Notes: generated by a model not told the origin, from the sequence alone. A stretch of DNA of 64,000 bases from Ilyomonas sp963790435 (GCA_963790435.1 CAWBOI010000001.1:1426001-1490000); one strand, 5' to 3'. Positions 24,622-35,124 are shown, counted from the first letter of the stretch. Made by a program: numbers and translations.

Positions 24622-26619
24622 TTACTCATTGTCGCTTTGCAGTGTTTCAAACACAATGTTTCCGCCTTTTCCAAACAAGCGCAAAGCCAATTCTTCACCA
24701 ACGCCTTCCGGCTTTTTAAAGATGAGCTTTTGGTTAGATACAACCAGCTTTCCGCTTTCGTTTTTTACATTGATGATTGCTAAATATTTATCGCCTTTTT
24801 GGGTAAAAGAAACCGAGGCTGAAGGCGTGTATGTATCGTTGTTATTGAACTGAATATTACATTCCTTTAAATCGTCAATCACCTGGTGCGTTGTTTCGTT
24901 ATCATCGCCCGAAACCTGCAACTGCATGGGAACTTTCAATCCCGAATAAGGAACCAGTTGCGGATAAACGCTCATTAGCAAATTGCAATATCCGTCGTAT
25001 TGTGTTTTGTCTGCTTTCTTATAAGCGGCGCCTGCATCTTCATACAATCTTCCTAAAAACAACTTTTCATTGGCTGTATCTAAAGTGGTTGTTTTTATCA
25101 TAAAATCCCAATCTTTCCTCGCATCTGCTTTGTCTCCGTTCTCCCATTTAAACTGCGATTCAAATAACTTAAAATACCGTTGAATGTTTTCACGCTTATC
25201 GGTTTGTTGATAGGTTTGGTATTTTTTCATAAAATATTTCGGGCTGAAATTTTTCAATAAATACCAGGCATCATCAAACGTTGTGGTTGATTCAGCACAA
25301 AATAAATCATACACCAATCGTACTCTGTCGGGGTCGGAAGCCAGTTGATTGACCACCACATATTCCTGCATTAATTTTTGCAGTTTTAAGGAAGCAATTT
25401 TATACAGTGCGCTTAATGAATACCACCAGCCGCTGTTTACAAACTTGATTTGTGAAATGCCTTTATCAAGCAACTGAACCTTTAATAAATTGATAGTAAA
25501 ATCGTATTGTGTTTGTGTAAGCGTTGTGCCAATGTGAAGCTCTTTAAAATTAGCAGCTTTGTTCAATGCAAAGCTTGCACTGTCCAATTGCCCATCGTAT
25601 AAATAACCTCGCGCCAAAGCAATGTTGTACCAGCCAAAGCCAGGTGTAGAGCCGTTTTGAGCGATAATATCTCTGCACATTTGGATGGCCTCTTTTGGCT
25701 TGCCACTATATATATGAAGAATGGGAAGATAATAAAATGGTTCGTTTAAAAACCCATGTCCCAAACCAAATTCATCTCTCGCAAAATATTCTTTTGCGGT
25801 GGCAAAATTGCCAATCTCACTTTGCATTCCACCGTAATTGTTCCACGATACCATTCCTCCTTCGGCAAGTTGTTGGTAATAGTATTCACTGCTGTCATAA
25901 TTTTTATTATAACAGTGCAACAAAGCCAGGTAATGATAGATGCGAAGCCTGTCCTGAATGCTTTGCGAAGCTCCGTACCAGGCATCATTCACCGCTTTGT
26001 TTTTTTCGATAAAAGCAAATCCCTGGTAGCAAATCTGAAATGCCTGCTGCTCGTTTTCAGCAACCGAATTTTTTAGAAAAGAATATTTATCAGAAGTGAA
26101 AAAACGGTTGCGATGATATTCCCAGGCACGCTGTTCGTACAAGCCAAAAAAATCGCGTTGAAAATGATACTGCTCAACATCATCTAACAAAACCATTACA
26201 GAATCAGGCATTTCAATATTATCATAACATTCTTTCAGGGCATTTACAATCATAAAATAATCCTGGAAGAGCTTTATATTTTCCGAAAAAAAAGCAACGG
26301 AAGAATTGATGTTGCGTAGTACCGAACCAAAATCTTTATTAAGCAAAACCAAAGATTTATGAAGCGGAACCGTAGCATTTTTATAGCCTAAAAAATCAGC
26401 ACTTCTGTCGTATTTGTACATGCCTTCGTACATCCAGCCAACATAATAGGTACTGTCCAAGCGAATAAATTCACGGCTGCGGGGAAGTGCATCTTTGTCA
26501 GTTGGATTTACGCCAATGCGCTTGGCATTGATTTCATAACGCGCCGCCGCATTGTCTTGCGCCGTAACGAATGAAATAAAAAAAAAGGCAAAAACAAAAA
26601 GTAGCAACCACTTCTTCAT
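24622..26619 (-). CDS. Secreted TPR-like repeat protein of unknown function
   Basis: 665 residues: cleavable signal peptide (MKKWLLLFVFAFFFISFVTAQ), then helical repeats with TPR-like spacing (for example the paired helices around residues 225-380) and a C-terminal beta-rich segment (about 590-665). No enzyme motif seen. It is the last gene of the DUF58-transglutaminase-MoxR operon and overlaps the preceding small gene by ATGA (26616-26619), so translation is probably coupled. A periplasmic scaffold role alongside that operon is an inference. Confidence 0.7.
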   Translation of the reverse strand: MKKWLLLFVFAFFFISFVTAQDNAAARYEINAKRIGVNPTDKDALPRSREFIRLDSTYYVGWMYEGMYKYDRSADFLGYKNATVPLHKSLVLLNKDFGSVLRNINSSVAFFSENIKLFQDYFMIVNALKECYDNIEMPDSVMVLLDDVEQYHFQRDFFGLYEQRAWEYHRNRFFTSDKYSFLKNSVAENEQQAFQICYQGFAFIEKNKAVNDAWYGASQSIQDRLRIYHYLALLHCYNKNYDSSEYYYQQLAEGGMVSWNNYGGMQSEIGNFATAKEYFARDEFGLGHGFLNEPFYYLPILHIYSGKPKEAIQMCRDIIAQNGSTPGFGWYNIALARGYLYDGQLDSASFALNKAANFKELHIGTTLTQTQYDFTINLLKVQLLDKGISQIKFVNSGWWYSLSALYKIASLKLQKLMQEYVVVNQLASDPDRVRLVYDLFCAESTTTFDDAWYLLKNFSPKYFMKKYQTYQQTDKRENIQRYFKLFESQFKWENGDKADARKDWDFMIKTTTLDTANEKLFLGRLYEDAGAAYKKADKTQYDGYCNLLMSVYPQLVPYSGLKVPMQLQVSGDDNETTHQVIDDLKECNIQFNNNDTYTPSASVSFTQKGDKYLAIINVKNESGKLVVSNQKLIFKKPEGVGEELALRLFGKGGNIVFETLQSDNE

Positions 26620-26819
26620 GCACTGTTCTTAATGTTTTTCAGAATGTTTTCATAGGTATAATTTTCAAGTTCTTCCCAAATTTCATTTCGCTTTTCTTTC
26701 AATCGCAATAACTCTTCAGCATCCAAAATTTTTATTTTGTTTGCGTCTTCCATTGCTTTCAATTCAGTAAGGGCTGAATCATCAATCACATCAATAAATA
26801 ATCTCTTCACTCTTTCCAT
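26616..26819 (-). CDS. Small helical protein coupled to the TPR gene
   Basis: 67 residues, charged and predicted helical (DAEELLRLKEKRNEIWEELENY), no membrane segment. No family recognised. The 4-bp ATGA overlap with the next gene and 59-bp spacing to moxR place it inside the operon, which supports it being real despite its size. ATG at 26817-26819. Confidence 0.55.
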   Translation of the reverse strand: MERVKRLFIDVIDDSALTELKAMEDANKIKILDAEELLRLKEKRNEIWEELENYTYENILKNIKNSA

Positions 26820-26878
26820 TTTATCTCTTTTAAAACGATGAATAATTATACTTTACAAGGAGCAATCATACCATTCAA

Positions 26879-27868
26879 TTATCCGATTTTCAACTTGCTT
26901 AACCGGTCGGTTTCTTTGTTTAAGATGCCTGCCAACGCTTTTTGTTTTGCCTCTTTATTTCTGTAAATCAAACGGTGGTCAAGCACAGCGGGTGTCATCG
27001 TTTGCAAATCATCTTCGGTTACAAACGTTCTTCCATTTACCAATGCAAATGCTTTCAAACATTTCAAAAACGTAATGCCACTGCGGGTTGATGCGCCCAG
27101 CACAATGTCGGGATTGCGGCGCGTGTTCCAAACAATGTTGCGAACCGCAGCTACAATTTCGTCGTGCACAAAAACAGTCTCTGCTTCATTTTGTAAAAAC
27201 AAAATTTCATTCATGCTCAACACTTGCCGAACGTGTTCTAAATTGTTTTGAATGCCAAGATAGTTTTTATAAATGTCGAGTTCTGTGGCTTCGTCAACAT
27301 AACCAAAATAGATTTTAATGAAAAACCTGTCCAACTGCGCGGCCGGCAATGGGTACGTGCCTTCCATTTCAATTGGATTTTGCGTAGCTATGGTAAAAAA
27401 CATATCTTCCAACGGATAGGTTACATCGCCCATGGTAATCTGGTTTTCAGCCATACATTCCAGCAACGCACTTTGCACTTTTGGTGAGGCACGGTTGATT
27501 TCATCGGCTAACAAAACATTGCAAAAAAGCGGACCTTTCTTAAAGATGAATTCCTTCTTTATATCATCAAAAATATGCGAGCCAATTAAGTCCATCGGCA
27601 ACAAATCGGGCGTAAACTGTATGCGTTTGAAATCCGCACCACCACTGTGTTTCGCATCGGCAATGCTTTGCGCCAATGTTTTTGCCATCACCGTTTTGCC
27701 GGTTCCGGGATTGTCTTCAATCAACACGTGTCCTTTTGCCAGTAACGCGGTAAGAATGAGCTGTATTTGTGTTCGCTTGCCACGAATCACGGTTTCAATA
27801 TTATCCACCAATTTTTGAATGTTGGCAACGGCTTCTCCTGTTCCTGTCTGTACTGTTTCTGTTTCCAT
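26879..27868 (-). CDS. MoxR family AAA+ ATPase
   Basis: 329 residues. Walker A EDNPGTGKT (51-59), Walker B VLLADEIN (118-125), sensor 1 ATQNP (161-165) and the C-terminal lid with ASTRSGITFLKCLKAFA. MoxR ATPases act as chaperone-like remodelers and are classically encoded next to DUF58 and transglutaminase-like proteins, exactly as here: 5 bp separate it from the upstream transglutaminase gene. The client protein in this operon is not known. Confidence 0.93.
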   Translation of the reverse strand: METETVQTGTGEAVANIQKLVDNIETVIRGKRTQIQLILTALLAKGHVLIEDNPGTGKTVMAKTLAQSIADAKHSGGADFKRIQFTPDLLPMDLIGSHIFDDIKKEFIFKKGPLFCNVLLADEINRASPKVQSALLECMAENQITMGDVTYPLEDMFFTIATQNPIEMEGTYPLPAAQLDRFFIKIYFGYVDEATELDIYKNYLGIQNNLEHVRQVLSMNEILFLQNEAETVFVHDEIVAAVRNIVWNTRRNPDIVLGASTRSGITFLKCLKAFALVNGRTFVTEDDLQTMTPAVLDHRLIYRNKEAKQKALAGILNKETDRLSKLKIG

Positions 27869-27873
27869 ATTTT

Positions 27874-30492
27874 TTATTTAGGCGATGTAAAATATTGGAT
27901 TGTATTGTAAATATTTAAAAACTTACCGGCTCTTTCTTTTGCAGGAATTTGTTGTTGGATCTTTTGAATGAAAGTTGGGTAGAACGACTGCACTGTTTCT
28001 TGTTCATTTGCCGACAAAGGTGCGCCGCTGTATTTTGCTTTTTGATACACATTGGTGAATGAAGAAAAATTCGTTCCCAATTGTGCATCGGTGGCCTGTG
28101 CAAATTGTTGCGGCCCCAAACCTGAACGGTTGTAACCCAACTGATGCAAATAGAACAAAGCGGCGTTGTATTTGTCAAAAGCAGCGTCTTTTGTGGTTCG
28201 GTTTGTTTTTGCCTTATTATTCAGGTACACCCAAATGAAATAAGGCGTTGCAAACAAGGCCAATAAGAAAATGCCAATGCCACTTAGCGTTATCCAAAGC
28301 ACACGAAGCCAATCAACCGGCTCACCTTCGGAGGATGGTTTTTTCTTTGCGTTCTTTTTGGCAACATCCGTTTCAATGATTTTGATTTCATCAACCGGAA
28401 CAGGGTTAGGAACTTTTTTTATAATAGAAGAAATATCATCTTTTTCCGTTGCATTGATGTTCTTTAAAACCTCGGCAAATGAAGCTGCGGTAATGTGCAT
28501 TCCTTTCTTTACCACACTTAACGCAACCGTTGCGCTGTCTGCTGAAATGGTTGCCCGCGACGCATCAACTGTTACATCAACCGCGTCAGCAACAGTGTAG
28601 GTTTTATCGTGATACAACAAATTTTTAATCGTCATCCTTATTCGCTTCGCGATGGTATCTGTTTGCACAACCGTTCCATCTGCCACAAAGTAAACCTGCT
28701 GCATATCGAGCGGCGGCGTTTGGTCGGGCTGCGAAGCTTGTTGCACGTTCACATCAGGAATGGTGGTGTCAAAATCCATCCAGCCATAACCCGGAAAATA
28801 CGCCTGCACCCACGCATGTGCCTGATCTTCGTAAAACCAATACCAGCCCGGGTTTTTGCTGCTTCTATCAATGGTTAAAAAACCCGCCGCAATGCGCGAT
28901 GGAATGCCCAATGCACGAAGCATAAACAAGGTTGCTCCGGCATAATAAGCGCAATAACCTTTGCGGTTTTCAAACAAAAAATAGTTGAGCTTATTGGCTG
29001 ACGGAATGCCCGGAATGCCCGGATTATCGGAATATTTAAACAAAGGCTGACCAAACTCATCTTTACTTAAAAAATAGTTTCGGATGGCAAGCATTTTATC
29101 AATTGGCGTTTGTGCATTGGCGGTGATTTGCTGCGCCAATCTTGTAATGCGATTGTAATCAGTATCGCGCGGCATGAATGTGTAATAACTCTTGAAGCGA
29201 GATTCCAGTCCTGCAAAATCCGTTACGTTTCTCAACTTATTAAAACGCTGTTCCTGAAAGGCAGTTAGCATCGGGTCGCCAGCAGGGTTATAAATAAAGT
29301 AAGCACTGTTCAAATCGCTCACCCACATCTTCGCACGGTAGGCGCTTCTATATTGCTCTCTAAATTCGGGCGGCACACCAATCGGCTGACACGAAAAAGC
29401 GGTAGAAGGCGCTAAAAACTCGTCTGGTGAAAGCGCAACTTTATAGACATCTGTAGTAATTACTTTCCGGTTCCTTGTTGCTTTCGTGTTTTTAATTACA
29501 GTGGAATCTGTCTTTGAAAAATACAACGGAATGCGCGCCGGATCAGGCTTGAACAAATCGTTGGATGGCATGTTTAGCGTATCCATCTCAAACGTTTGGG
29601 TAAGCGTATCAAATTTGGTATAATAATAAGCTGTGTAGTAAAGCGGATTGGGCGTTTTTCCATCAGGGAAAAAATTATCCAGCTTAGCTACAAACACCAA
29701 CCGTTTGCCTTTGCTTAAACCACCCGTAAGTTTTGTCTGATCTTTATTACTGATTGAACCATCTTTGTTTTGTTTGGTCATGCTTTCGCTGTTGCCCTTC
29801 TTGTTATAGTCGGGTTGCATTCCGCCCCACTCCTTTTCAATCGCCAGGAAATCTTTATTAAAAAAAGAAAAAATGCCGGTAACAATGATGAGCAAAATAA
29901 CGGCAAAACCAAAAATTCGTTTCGTTACAAACCAGCCAAAGCCCCGCTCATCTTCGTTCATGTTCCGGATGAGTTCGGCTGTATAAATGATATATACTGC
30001 ATATGCCAAAACCGGCGCAAAAGCGGCTATTAATGCGTTGGCTTTAATGTCGGCAGTACGGCTTACCACAACCAATTGAATAATGAGTAAAAACGCACTC
30101 CACAAAACAGTGAACCATCTTGCGCGGCTGAAGCCATAACCCGCCAACCAACCAAGAGAAAACAGAATGGAAAAAATAAGAAATTTGATGGAAACCAAAA
30201 ACGTATCAAACTCACCCACTACCGTATTTTCAAGCGATTTGTAAGCGATGATGAAAAACAAGGCAAGTACCGCCAGCGTTGAAACAAAGCGAAACCTGTA
30301 AGCATAAAATATGGTTGACAAGGCAAGCCCTGCCGTAAAATAACAGCCTTGCAAAAGCCAGTCATTTTGTAGAATGGCATAAAAGCGGTTCACATCCCAC
30401 AACACGTACAACGCTAAGGCTGCTGTTGGCAACACCAGCAGCAGCAACTGTGCAATCACTTTTTTGTAACTATGGATTCGTCCTATCTTCAC
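27874..30492 (-). CDS. Membrane transglutaminase-like protein (TgpA-like)
   Basis: 872 residues. About seven membrane helices in the first 220 residues, a periplasmic region, the transglutaminase core with full triad Cys514 (RKGYCAYYAG), His559 (DQAHAWV) and Asp575 (GWMDFDTT), one more membrane helix (about 738-762) and a cytoplasmic C-terminal domain of about 105 residues (NNKAKTNRTTKDAAFDKYNA onward). The His-Asp spacing of 16 equals that in P. aeruginosa TgpA. It lies between DUF58 and moxR genes. Substrate unknown; crosslinking or proteolysis at the cell envelope is a family-level guess. Confidence 0.9.
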   Translation of the reverse strand: MKIGRIHSYKKVIAQLLLLVLPTAALALYVLWDVNRFYAILQNDWLLQGCYFTAGLALSTIFYAYRFRFVSTLAVLALFFIIAYKSLENTVVGEFDTFLVSIKFLIFSILFSLGWLAGYGFSRARWFTVLWSAFLLIIQLVVVSRTADIKANALIAAFAPVLAYAVYIIYTAELIRNMNEDERGFGWFVTKRIFGFAVILLIIVTGIFSFFNKDFLAIEKEWGGMQPDYNKKGNSESMTKQNKDGSISNKDQTKLTGGLSKGKRLVFVAKLDNFFPDGKTPNPLYYTAYYYTKFDTLTQTFEMDTLNMPSNDLFKPDPARIPLYFSKTDSTVIKNTKATRNRKVITTDVYKVALSPDEFLAPSTAFSCQPIGVPPEFREQYRSAYRAKMWVSDLNSAYFIYNPAGDPMLTAFQEQRFNKLRNVTDFAGLESRFKSYYTFMPRDTDYNRITRLAQQITANAQTPIDKMLAIRNYFLSKDEFGQPLFKYSDNPGIPGIPSANKLNYFLFENRKGYCAYYAGATLFMLRALGIPSRIAAGFLTIDRSSKNPGWYWFYEDQAHAWVQAYFPGYGWMDFDTTIPDVNVQQASQPDQTPPLDMQQVYFVADGTVVQTDTIAKRIRMTIKNLLYHDKTYTVADAVDVTVDASRATISADSATVALSVVKKGMHITAASFAEVLKNINATEKDDISSIIKKVPNPVPVDEIKIIETDVAKKNAKKKPSSEGEPVDWLRVLWITLSGIGIFLLALFATPYFIWVYLNNKAKTNRTTKDAAFDKYNAALFYLHQLGYNRSGLGPQQFAQATDAQLGTNFSSFTNVYQKAKYSGAPLSANEQETVQSFYPTFIQKIQQQIPAKERAGKFLNIYNTIQYFTSPK

Positions 30493-30542
30493 TTTGGATA
30501 TATAATATTTAAGATTGAGTATCTAAGATTAAAACACTGTTT

Positions 30543-31934
30543 TCACACCTGCGCTTCTACCACTTCAGCTTTTGAAAACTGTTGCAGAACCGCTTTTAAT
30601 TTCTTTTCATTGTCAACAATTTTTGAGCGAAGCAAAGCAAAGTTCCACTTGCGTTTGTATTCCGTTACTGTGTCGTGTTCATTCTTTACAAACAACCATT
30701 GCAGCCAATCGCCCAACTGCTGGTTGCCCAAACAATCGGTTAGCTTAATAAACACGAACGAAACATCATTGCCCCATTGTTCTGCCAATTGCTTTACTTC
30801 TTCAGCATCGTTTAACGACGATACAATCACCATCGCCGCATCTTTTGCATTCACATAAGTTTTTACGTCTTTATCGGTTTGCCAATGGCTGATGCTAATG
30901 CTATGCTTTACGTTTTGCTGTACATCGCTTGTGCCGGTTGAAGTAAATGATTGGTCGGGTAAATATCTCACTTCAAATCCTTGTTTTACTAACTGCTGAT
31001 AAATGCTCCACACAAATGTTTTGTAATAATTTAAAAACGGAACTTCAATTACTTCACCTAAGTCTTTTCCAAATGCTGAATAAAAAGAAGCGTATAAATA
31101 AACATGCGAAGCATAAGGGTCGAGCACTTCAGGAATGCGCACTACCAGCTCTTTGTTTTTGGCATATATTTTCCAAACAATGCGGCGCACATCATCATTG
31201 CCTTCAAAATTTTTATAGTTCAGATATTCGCCTTCCACCCGCTTTATTTCTTCAATTCTGGTATTTGTATTTTCTGTTTTCCGGGGAAATGTTTTGATGG
31301 TTTTGCCCTCCGTTTCGCCCGGCGATGTATAAAACCGGTTGTTGGTTGATATAGGAAGCGCGAACGAAAAAAACTGAAAAAAATCTTCAAAATAAATTAC
31401 TGCTTTTTCAATGCGGTATTCTTTAATGGCCGGCAATTGCCAATTGTAAGTGCCTTCAATGGCAGTGCTGACAAGCTTTGCGGCTCTTTGTTCCACCAAA
31501 GAAAACTTTTTAGAAACATGCTGTTCATCGTACTGCAAACGAATTTTTACAAAGCCCAACAACGGTTTGATGATCGGAAGAATTTTTACAAATACTTCCT
31601 GTTTGCCCCCTTTATTTTCTGTGTTGGTAGCTTTTGTTTCAACCAAAAATTGAGTTTGCCCCTTTCTTTTTTTTATTAAAAAAAAGACAAAAGAAAATAA
31701 GACTGAAAGAAACGATACCGAAAGAAAAATAATTAAAAACCAGAACGCAATGTGCAAGAGCAAAGGAAAGATGTCGGCATAAGCGGTATCCGGCAATTTC
31801 GGAAATGTTTTTATCCACGAATAACCAGCAACGCAGCAAAGAACAAACACCACGAAATACCAGGTAAAAGGTAAGTAAAACGAAAAGCGGCGAATAGGTT
31901 GTGAGCTGCGGTTGAGGCTCGATTGCACGTTCAT
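30543..31934 (-). CDS. DUF58 domain-containing membrane protein
   Basis: 463 residues, two N-terminal membrane helices (about 24-44 and 58-88), an Ig-like segment, and the DUF58 signature around DDVRRIVWKIYAKNKELVVR (about 255-274) leading into a vWA-like C-terminal domain. First gene of the five-gene operon DUF58-transglutaminase-MoxR-small protein-TPR. DUF58 proteins are regular partners of MoxR ATPases. ATG at 31932-31934. Confidence 0.88.
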   Translation of the reverse strand: MNVQSSLNRSSQPIRRFSFYLPFTWYFVVFVLCCVAGYSWIKTFPKLPDTAYADIFPLLLHIAFWFLIIFLSVSFLSVLFSFVFFLIKKRKGQTQFLVETKATNTENKGGKQEVFVKILPIIKPLLGFVKIRLQYDEQHVSKKFSLVEQRAAKLVSTAIEGTYNWQLPAIKEYRIEKAVIYFEDFFQFFSFALPISTNNRFYTSPGETEGKTIKTFPRKTENTNTRIEEIKRVEGEYLNYKNFEGNDDVRRIVWKIYAKNKELVVRIPEVLDPYASHVYLYASFYSAFGKDLGEVIEVPFLNYYKTFVWSIYQQLVKQGFEVRYLPDQSFTSTGTSDVQQNVKHSISISHWQTDKDVKTYVNAKDAAMVIVSSLNDAEEVKQLAEQWGNDVSFVFIKLTDCLGNQQLGDWLQWLFVKNEHDTVTEYKRKWNFALLRSKIVDNEKKLKAVLQQFSKAEVVEAQV

Positions 31935-32024
31935 GGATGGAAAGATAAATCAAAGATGGAGAATGATTTTTGGCAATGGATAAAGAGGCTTCTTTTTAAC
32001 CTAAACTTTACTTTCTTTGCCTTC

Positions 32025-32924
32025 ATGCCGCATCTTATTTCTTATGTTGAATGCCCTGCCTGCAAAAGTAATTCGCTCCATTTTGTTTTTATCGCAAAAG
32101 ACTATACGGTTAGTGGAGAAACATTTGCAATCTGGCAATGCAATGAGTGCATGCTTCGCTTTACGCAGGATGTACCCGATGCACAAAGCATTGGCAAATA
32201 TTATCAATCTGGCAATTATATTTCGCACAGCGATACCAAGCAAGGCATCATCAATCGCTTGTATCATTCGATAAGAAATATTACGCTCAAACAAAAAAGA
32301 AAGTGGGTGCAAAAAGCTACCGGCTTGCAAAGGGGAACGTTGCTCGACATTGGTGCCGGCACCGGCGCTTTTGCGGCTGAAATGAAAAAAGAAAATTGGG
32401 CAGTAACCGCTTTGGAGCCTGACGAAACCGCAAGAAATATTGCCAAAAACAAACATGGCTTACAACTTCAACCATCTGAAGATTTATTTACCCAAGCCGC
32501 TGAAACTTTTGACGCCATTACGTTGTGGCATGTTCTTGAGCATGTGCATCAGTTAAATGAATATTTGCAAACATTTCAAAAGATATTAAAACCAGATGGC
32601 AGATTAATGATTGCCGTTCCCAATTATACCTCTTTCGATGCGGCATATTACAAAGAATATTGGGCGGCTTATGATGTGCCGCGACATCTGTATCACTTCT
32701 CTCCTTCCAGCATGAAACGATTGTTGGCGTTTCACAATTTTGATGTGATCCAAATGAAACCAATGCCATTCGATTCTTATTATGTAAGTATGTTGAGTGA
32801 GAAATACAAGCTTGGTAAAAATAATTTTGCCAAAGCATGGAACGTTGGCTTTCTTTCTAACATAAAAGCTTTGGTTAACCGGGAAAAAAGCAGTTCGGTG
32901 ATTTACATTGTGAAGAAAAGATAA
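32025..32924 (+). CDS. Class I SAM-dependent methyltransferase with zinc-ribbon N-terminus
   Basis: 299 residues from ATG 32025. Two CxxC pairs (Cys10/Cys13 and Cys39/Cys42) suggest a zinc-binding N-terminal domain. Motif I is LLDIGAGTG (107-115) and the acidic loop is ALEPDE; WHVLEHVHQLNEYL and ILKPDGRLMIAVPN follow the Methyltransf_12/23 pattern. Such proteins often act on sugars or small molecules in envelope pathways; the substrate is not identifiable. An upstream in-frame extension overlapping the DUF58 start is rejected. Confidence 0.85.
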   Translation: MPHLISYVECPACKSNSLHFVFIAKDYTVSGETFAIWQCNECMLRFTQDVPDAQSIGKYYQSGNYISHSDTKQGIINRLYHSIRNITLKQKRKWVQKATGLQRGTLLDIGAGTGAFAAEMKKENWAVTALEPDETARNIAKNKHGLQLQPSEDLFTQAAETFDAITLWHVLEHVHQLNEYLQTFQKILKPDGRLMIAVPNYTSFDAAYYKEYWAAYDVPRHLYHFSPSSMKRLLAFHNFDVIQMKPMPFDSYYVSMLSEKYKLGKNNFAKAWNVGFLSNIKALVNREKSSSVIYIVKKR

Positions 32925-32934
32925 TGGTTTCACC

Positions 32935-33030
32935 GCGAAGACACGAAGGCGCAGAGTTTGTTTTTACTTGAATTCCTGAATCTTGTATTCTTGATTCTTT
33001 ATTCTTTTGATTCTTTATTCTTCACCTTTC
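32935..33030. repeat. Octamer stretch followed by TTGATTC-type heptamer stretch
   Basis: About 32937-32960 reads as octamers CGCGAAGA, CACGAAGG, CGCAGAGT. After TTTGTTTTTA, from about 32970 to 33025, 7-9-bp units such as TTGATTC and TTTATTC follow. Only one arm of each family is seen here, so no long hairpin forms. Confidence 0.6.
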
Positions 33031-33071
33031 ACTAACATTAGACTTCTCCTCTTTTCTCCATTTTTACAAAC

Positions 33072-34978
33072 ATGAAGCGCGGTTTACTCTTTCTCATTTT
33101 ATTCAATATTGCTCTTTTTGGTTTTGCCCAAAAAAACAAAAACAACAATACACAAAAAGCACAGGACGCTTATGATGCTGCGATGCTGCAAATTCGGGAT
33201 GGCTTAGTGCGCGATGCTGTGCCCTTGTTGGGAAAAGCCATTGAATACAATCCGCAATTTACCGATGCGTATCTTTCTTTAGCCGGCGTATATGGTGAAA
33301 TGAAGAATTATGAAAAAGCGGTTACTTTTTACGAAAAAGCAAAAGCGTTGGACAGTGCGCAGTTTGCTTATTTAGAGCTTCCATATTCTATTGATTTAGC
33401 CGCTTTGGGAAGATGGGAGGATGCCTTTGCAGCCGTGAATCGTTTTCTTTCGTTGCCGAATTTGGGGGAGAGAAGTATCAAAAGCGGGCAGTACAGAAAA
33501 AGCTGTTACCAGTTTGCAATTGATTATGCTAAAAATCATCCTACCAATAACTATGTATTCGCTCCGAAAAATTTAGGCGATAGCATCAATTCAAAAGAAT
33601 CGGAATACTATCCTTCTTTCACAATTGATGACAGCTTGTTTGTATTCACAAGACGCGAAGCCAACGACAGGGAGGATTTCATGGAGAGCATCAAAACCAA
33701 AGATGGTTATGGCAAAGCAAAAGTGATAAATGGTGATATCAACATCGAACCGTTTAAAGGCGCTATCAACATTTCTGCTGATGGTAATTGGCTTCTCTTT
33801 GCGGGTAACTTTGGAGGCAAAGGTTTTGGTGATTATGATTTGTACATGTCGTACAACACACCCAAAGGTTGGAGCGAGCCTTTGAACCTGGGAGCAAATA
33901 TCAATACCGAATTTTGGGAAAGCTCGCCTTGTATAAGTCCTGATAAAAATGCGTTGTATTTCAGCAGCAATCGCCCCGGCGGATACGGTGGTAAAGATCT
34001 GTATGTAAGTTATCGTCAAAAAAATGGCAAATGGGGACCAGCGCAAAATATGGGACCAGACATTAACACTGCCGGTGATGAACTGGCGCCTTTTATTCAT
34101 GCCGATAACCAAACGCTGTATTACACTTCTGATGGCTTGCCCGGTTATGGTGGAACCGACTTGTATGTGATTCGAAAAACTGGCGACCATTGGAGCAAAC
34201 CCGAGAACTTAGGTTATCCCATCAACACCATTGACAATGAAGGCAGTTTGTTTGTTGCGAGCGATGGAACAACCGCTTATTACGCAAGCGACAGAGCGGA
34301 TACCCGCGGCAAACTCGACTTATATCAATTTACCCTAAACCCGACATTCGACCTTTACAAACTTTCTATATAAAAGGTTATGTAACCGACTCTAAAACAG
34401 GTAAAGGCTTACCGTGTTCGGTTGAATTGGCAAGCGATAGTAGCGGGCAAGCTTTAATGCATCTACAAACCGATGAAACAGGTTTTTATTTTATCACATT
34501 ACCTGTAGGAAGCAATTATACGTTTACTGTAAACCGGAAAAATTATTTATTATACAGCGATGTTTTTTCGGTAAAAGAAAAACAACCCGACAGCACGTAT
34601 CAAAAAAACATTCAATTGCAACCTATCCAACTGAATGCGTCGGTAACATTGAAGAACATTCAGTTTGCTTCTAACTCTTATCAGTTGGAACCGGTAAGTG
34701 ATATTGAACTGGATAAAATGGTGCAATTGCTAAACGACAATCCAACGGTGCAGTTGCAAGTGAACGGACATACAGATAACACAGGAACCGCAGCGGCTAA
34801 CCTGATGCTTTCTGCCAATCGTGCAAAAGCAGTTGCAACTTACCTGGTCAACAAAGGCATTTCGCCCAAACGCTTATCCAGCAAAGGCTTCGGGCAAACG
34901 AAACCCATTGCGGGCAACGATACAGAAGAAGGCAAAGCGAAAAACAGAAGAACAGATATTGTGGTGGTGGGCTTGTAA
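33072..34978 (+). pseudogene. OmpA family protein with TPR and PD40 repeats, interrupted by one frameshift
   Basis: Outer membrane-associated peptidoglycan-binding protein. Signal peptide (MKRGLLFLILFNIALFGFAQ), TPR-like repeats (about 27-120), a WD40-like/PD40 propeller (about 180-425: repeated SPDKNALYFSSNRPGGYGG-like units), then after the frameshift a CarboxypepD_reg/Ig-like domain and the OmpA domain (NGHTDNTGTAAANLMLSANRAKAV). The first frame stops at 34373; a missing base near 34341-34347 accounts for the shift, since the other frame continues IRPLQTFYIKGYVTDSKTG into the second half. Both halves are otherwise intact. Error or recent mutation; total about 634 residues if repaired. Confidence 0.9.
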
Positions 34979-35003
34979 ACAGGAAACTGAAACAGTTAGA
35001 ATT

Positions 35004-35047
35004 ATTGCTTTTTTGACCGATGTTTTAAAAAAGCAATATCATTTTTT
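35004..35047 (+). terminator. Terminator-like hairpin after the OmpA gene
   Basis: Eleven-bp stem (ATTGCTTTTTT at 35004-35014 with AAAAAAGCAAT at 35027-35037), followed by a run of T at 35042-35047, 26 nt after the stop codon. Confidence 0.7.
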
Positions 35048-35124
35048 AGTCAAGTTTTGTTTTTGCGCATTTTTCTGGCCCTCTGGTATGGTTTTTTCAA
35101 TTCATTATTTCTAATAAAAAAGAC

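Noticed and set aside
34427..34978. A separate small OmpA-domain gene
   Set aside because: It lacks a signal peptide and a good start, and the reading continues seamlessly from the upstream ORF if one base is added.
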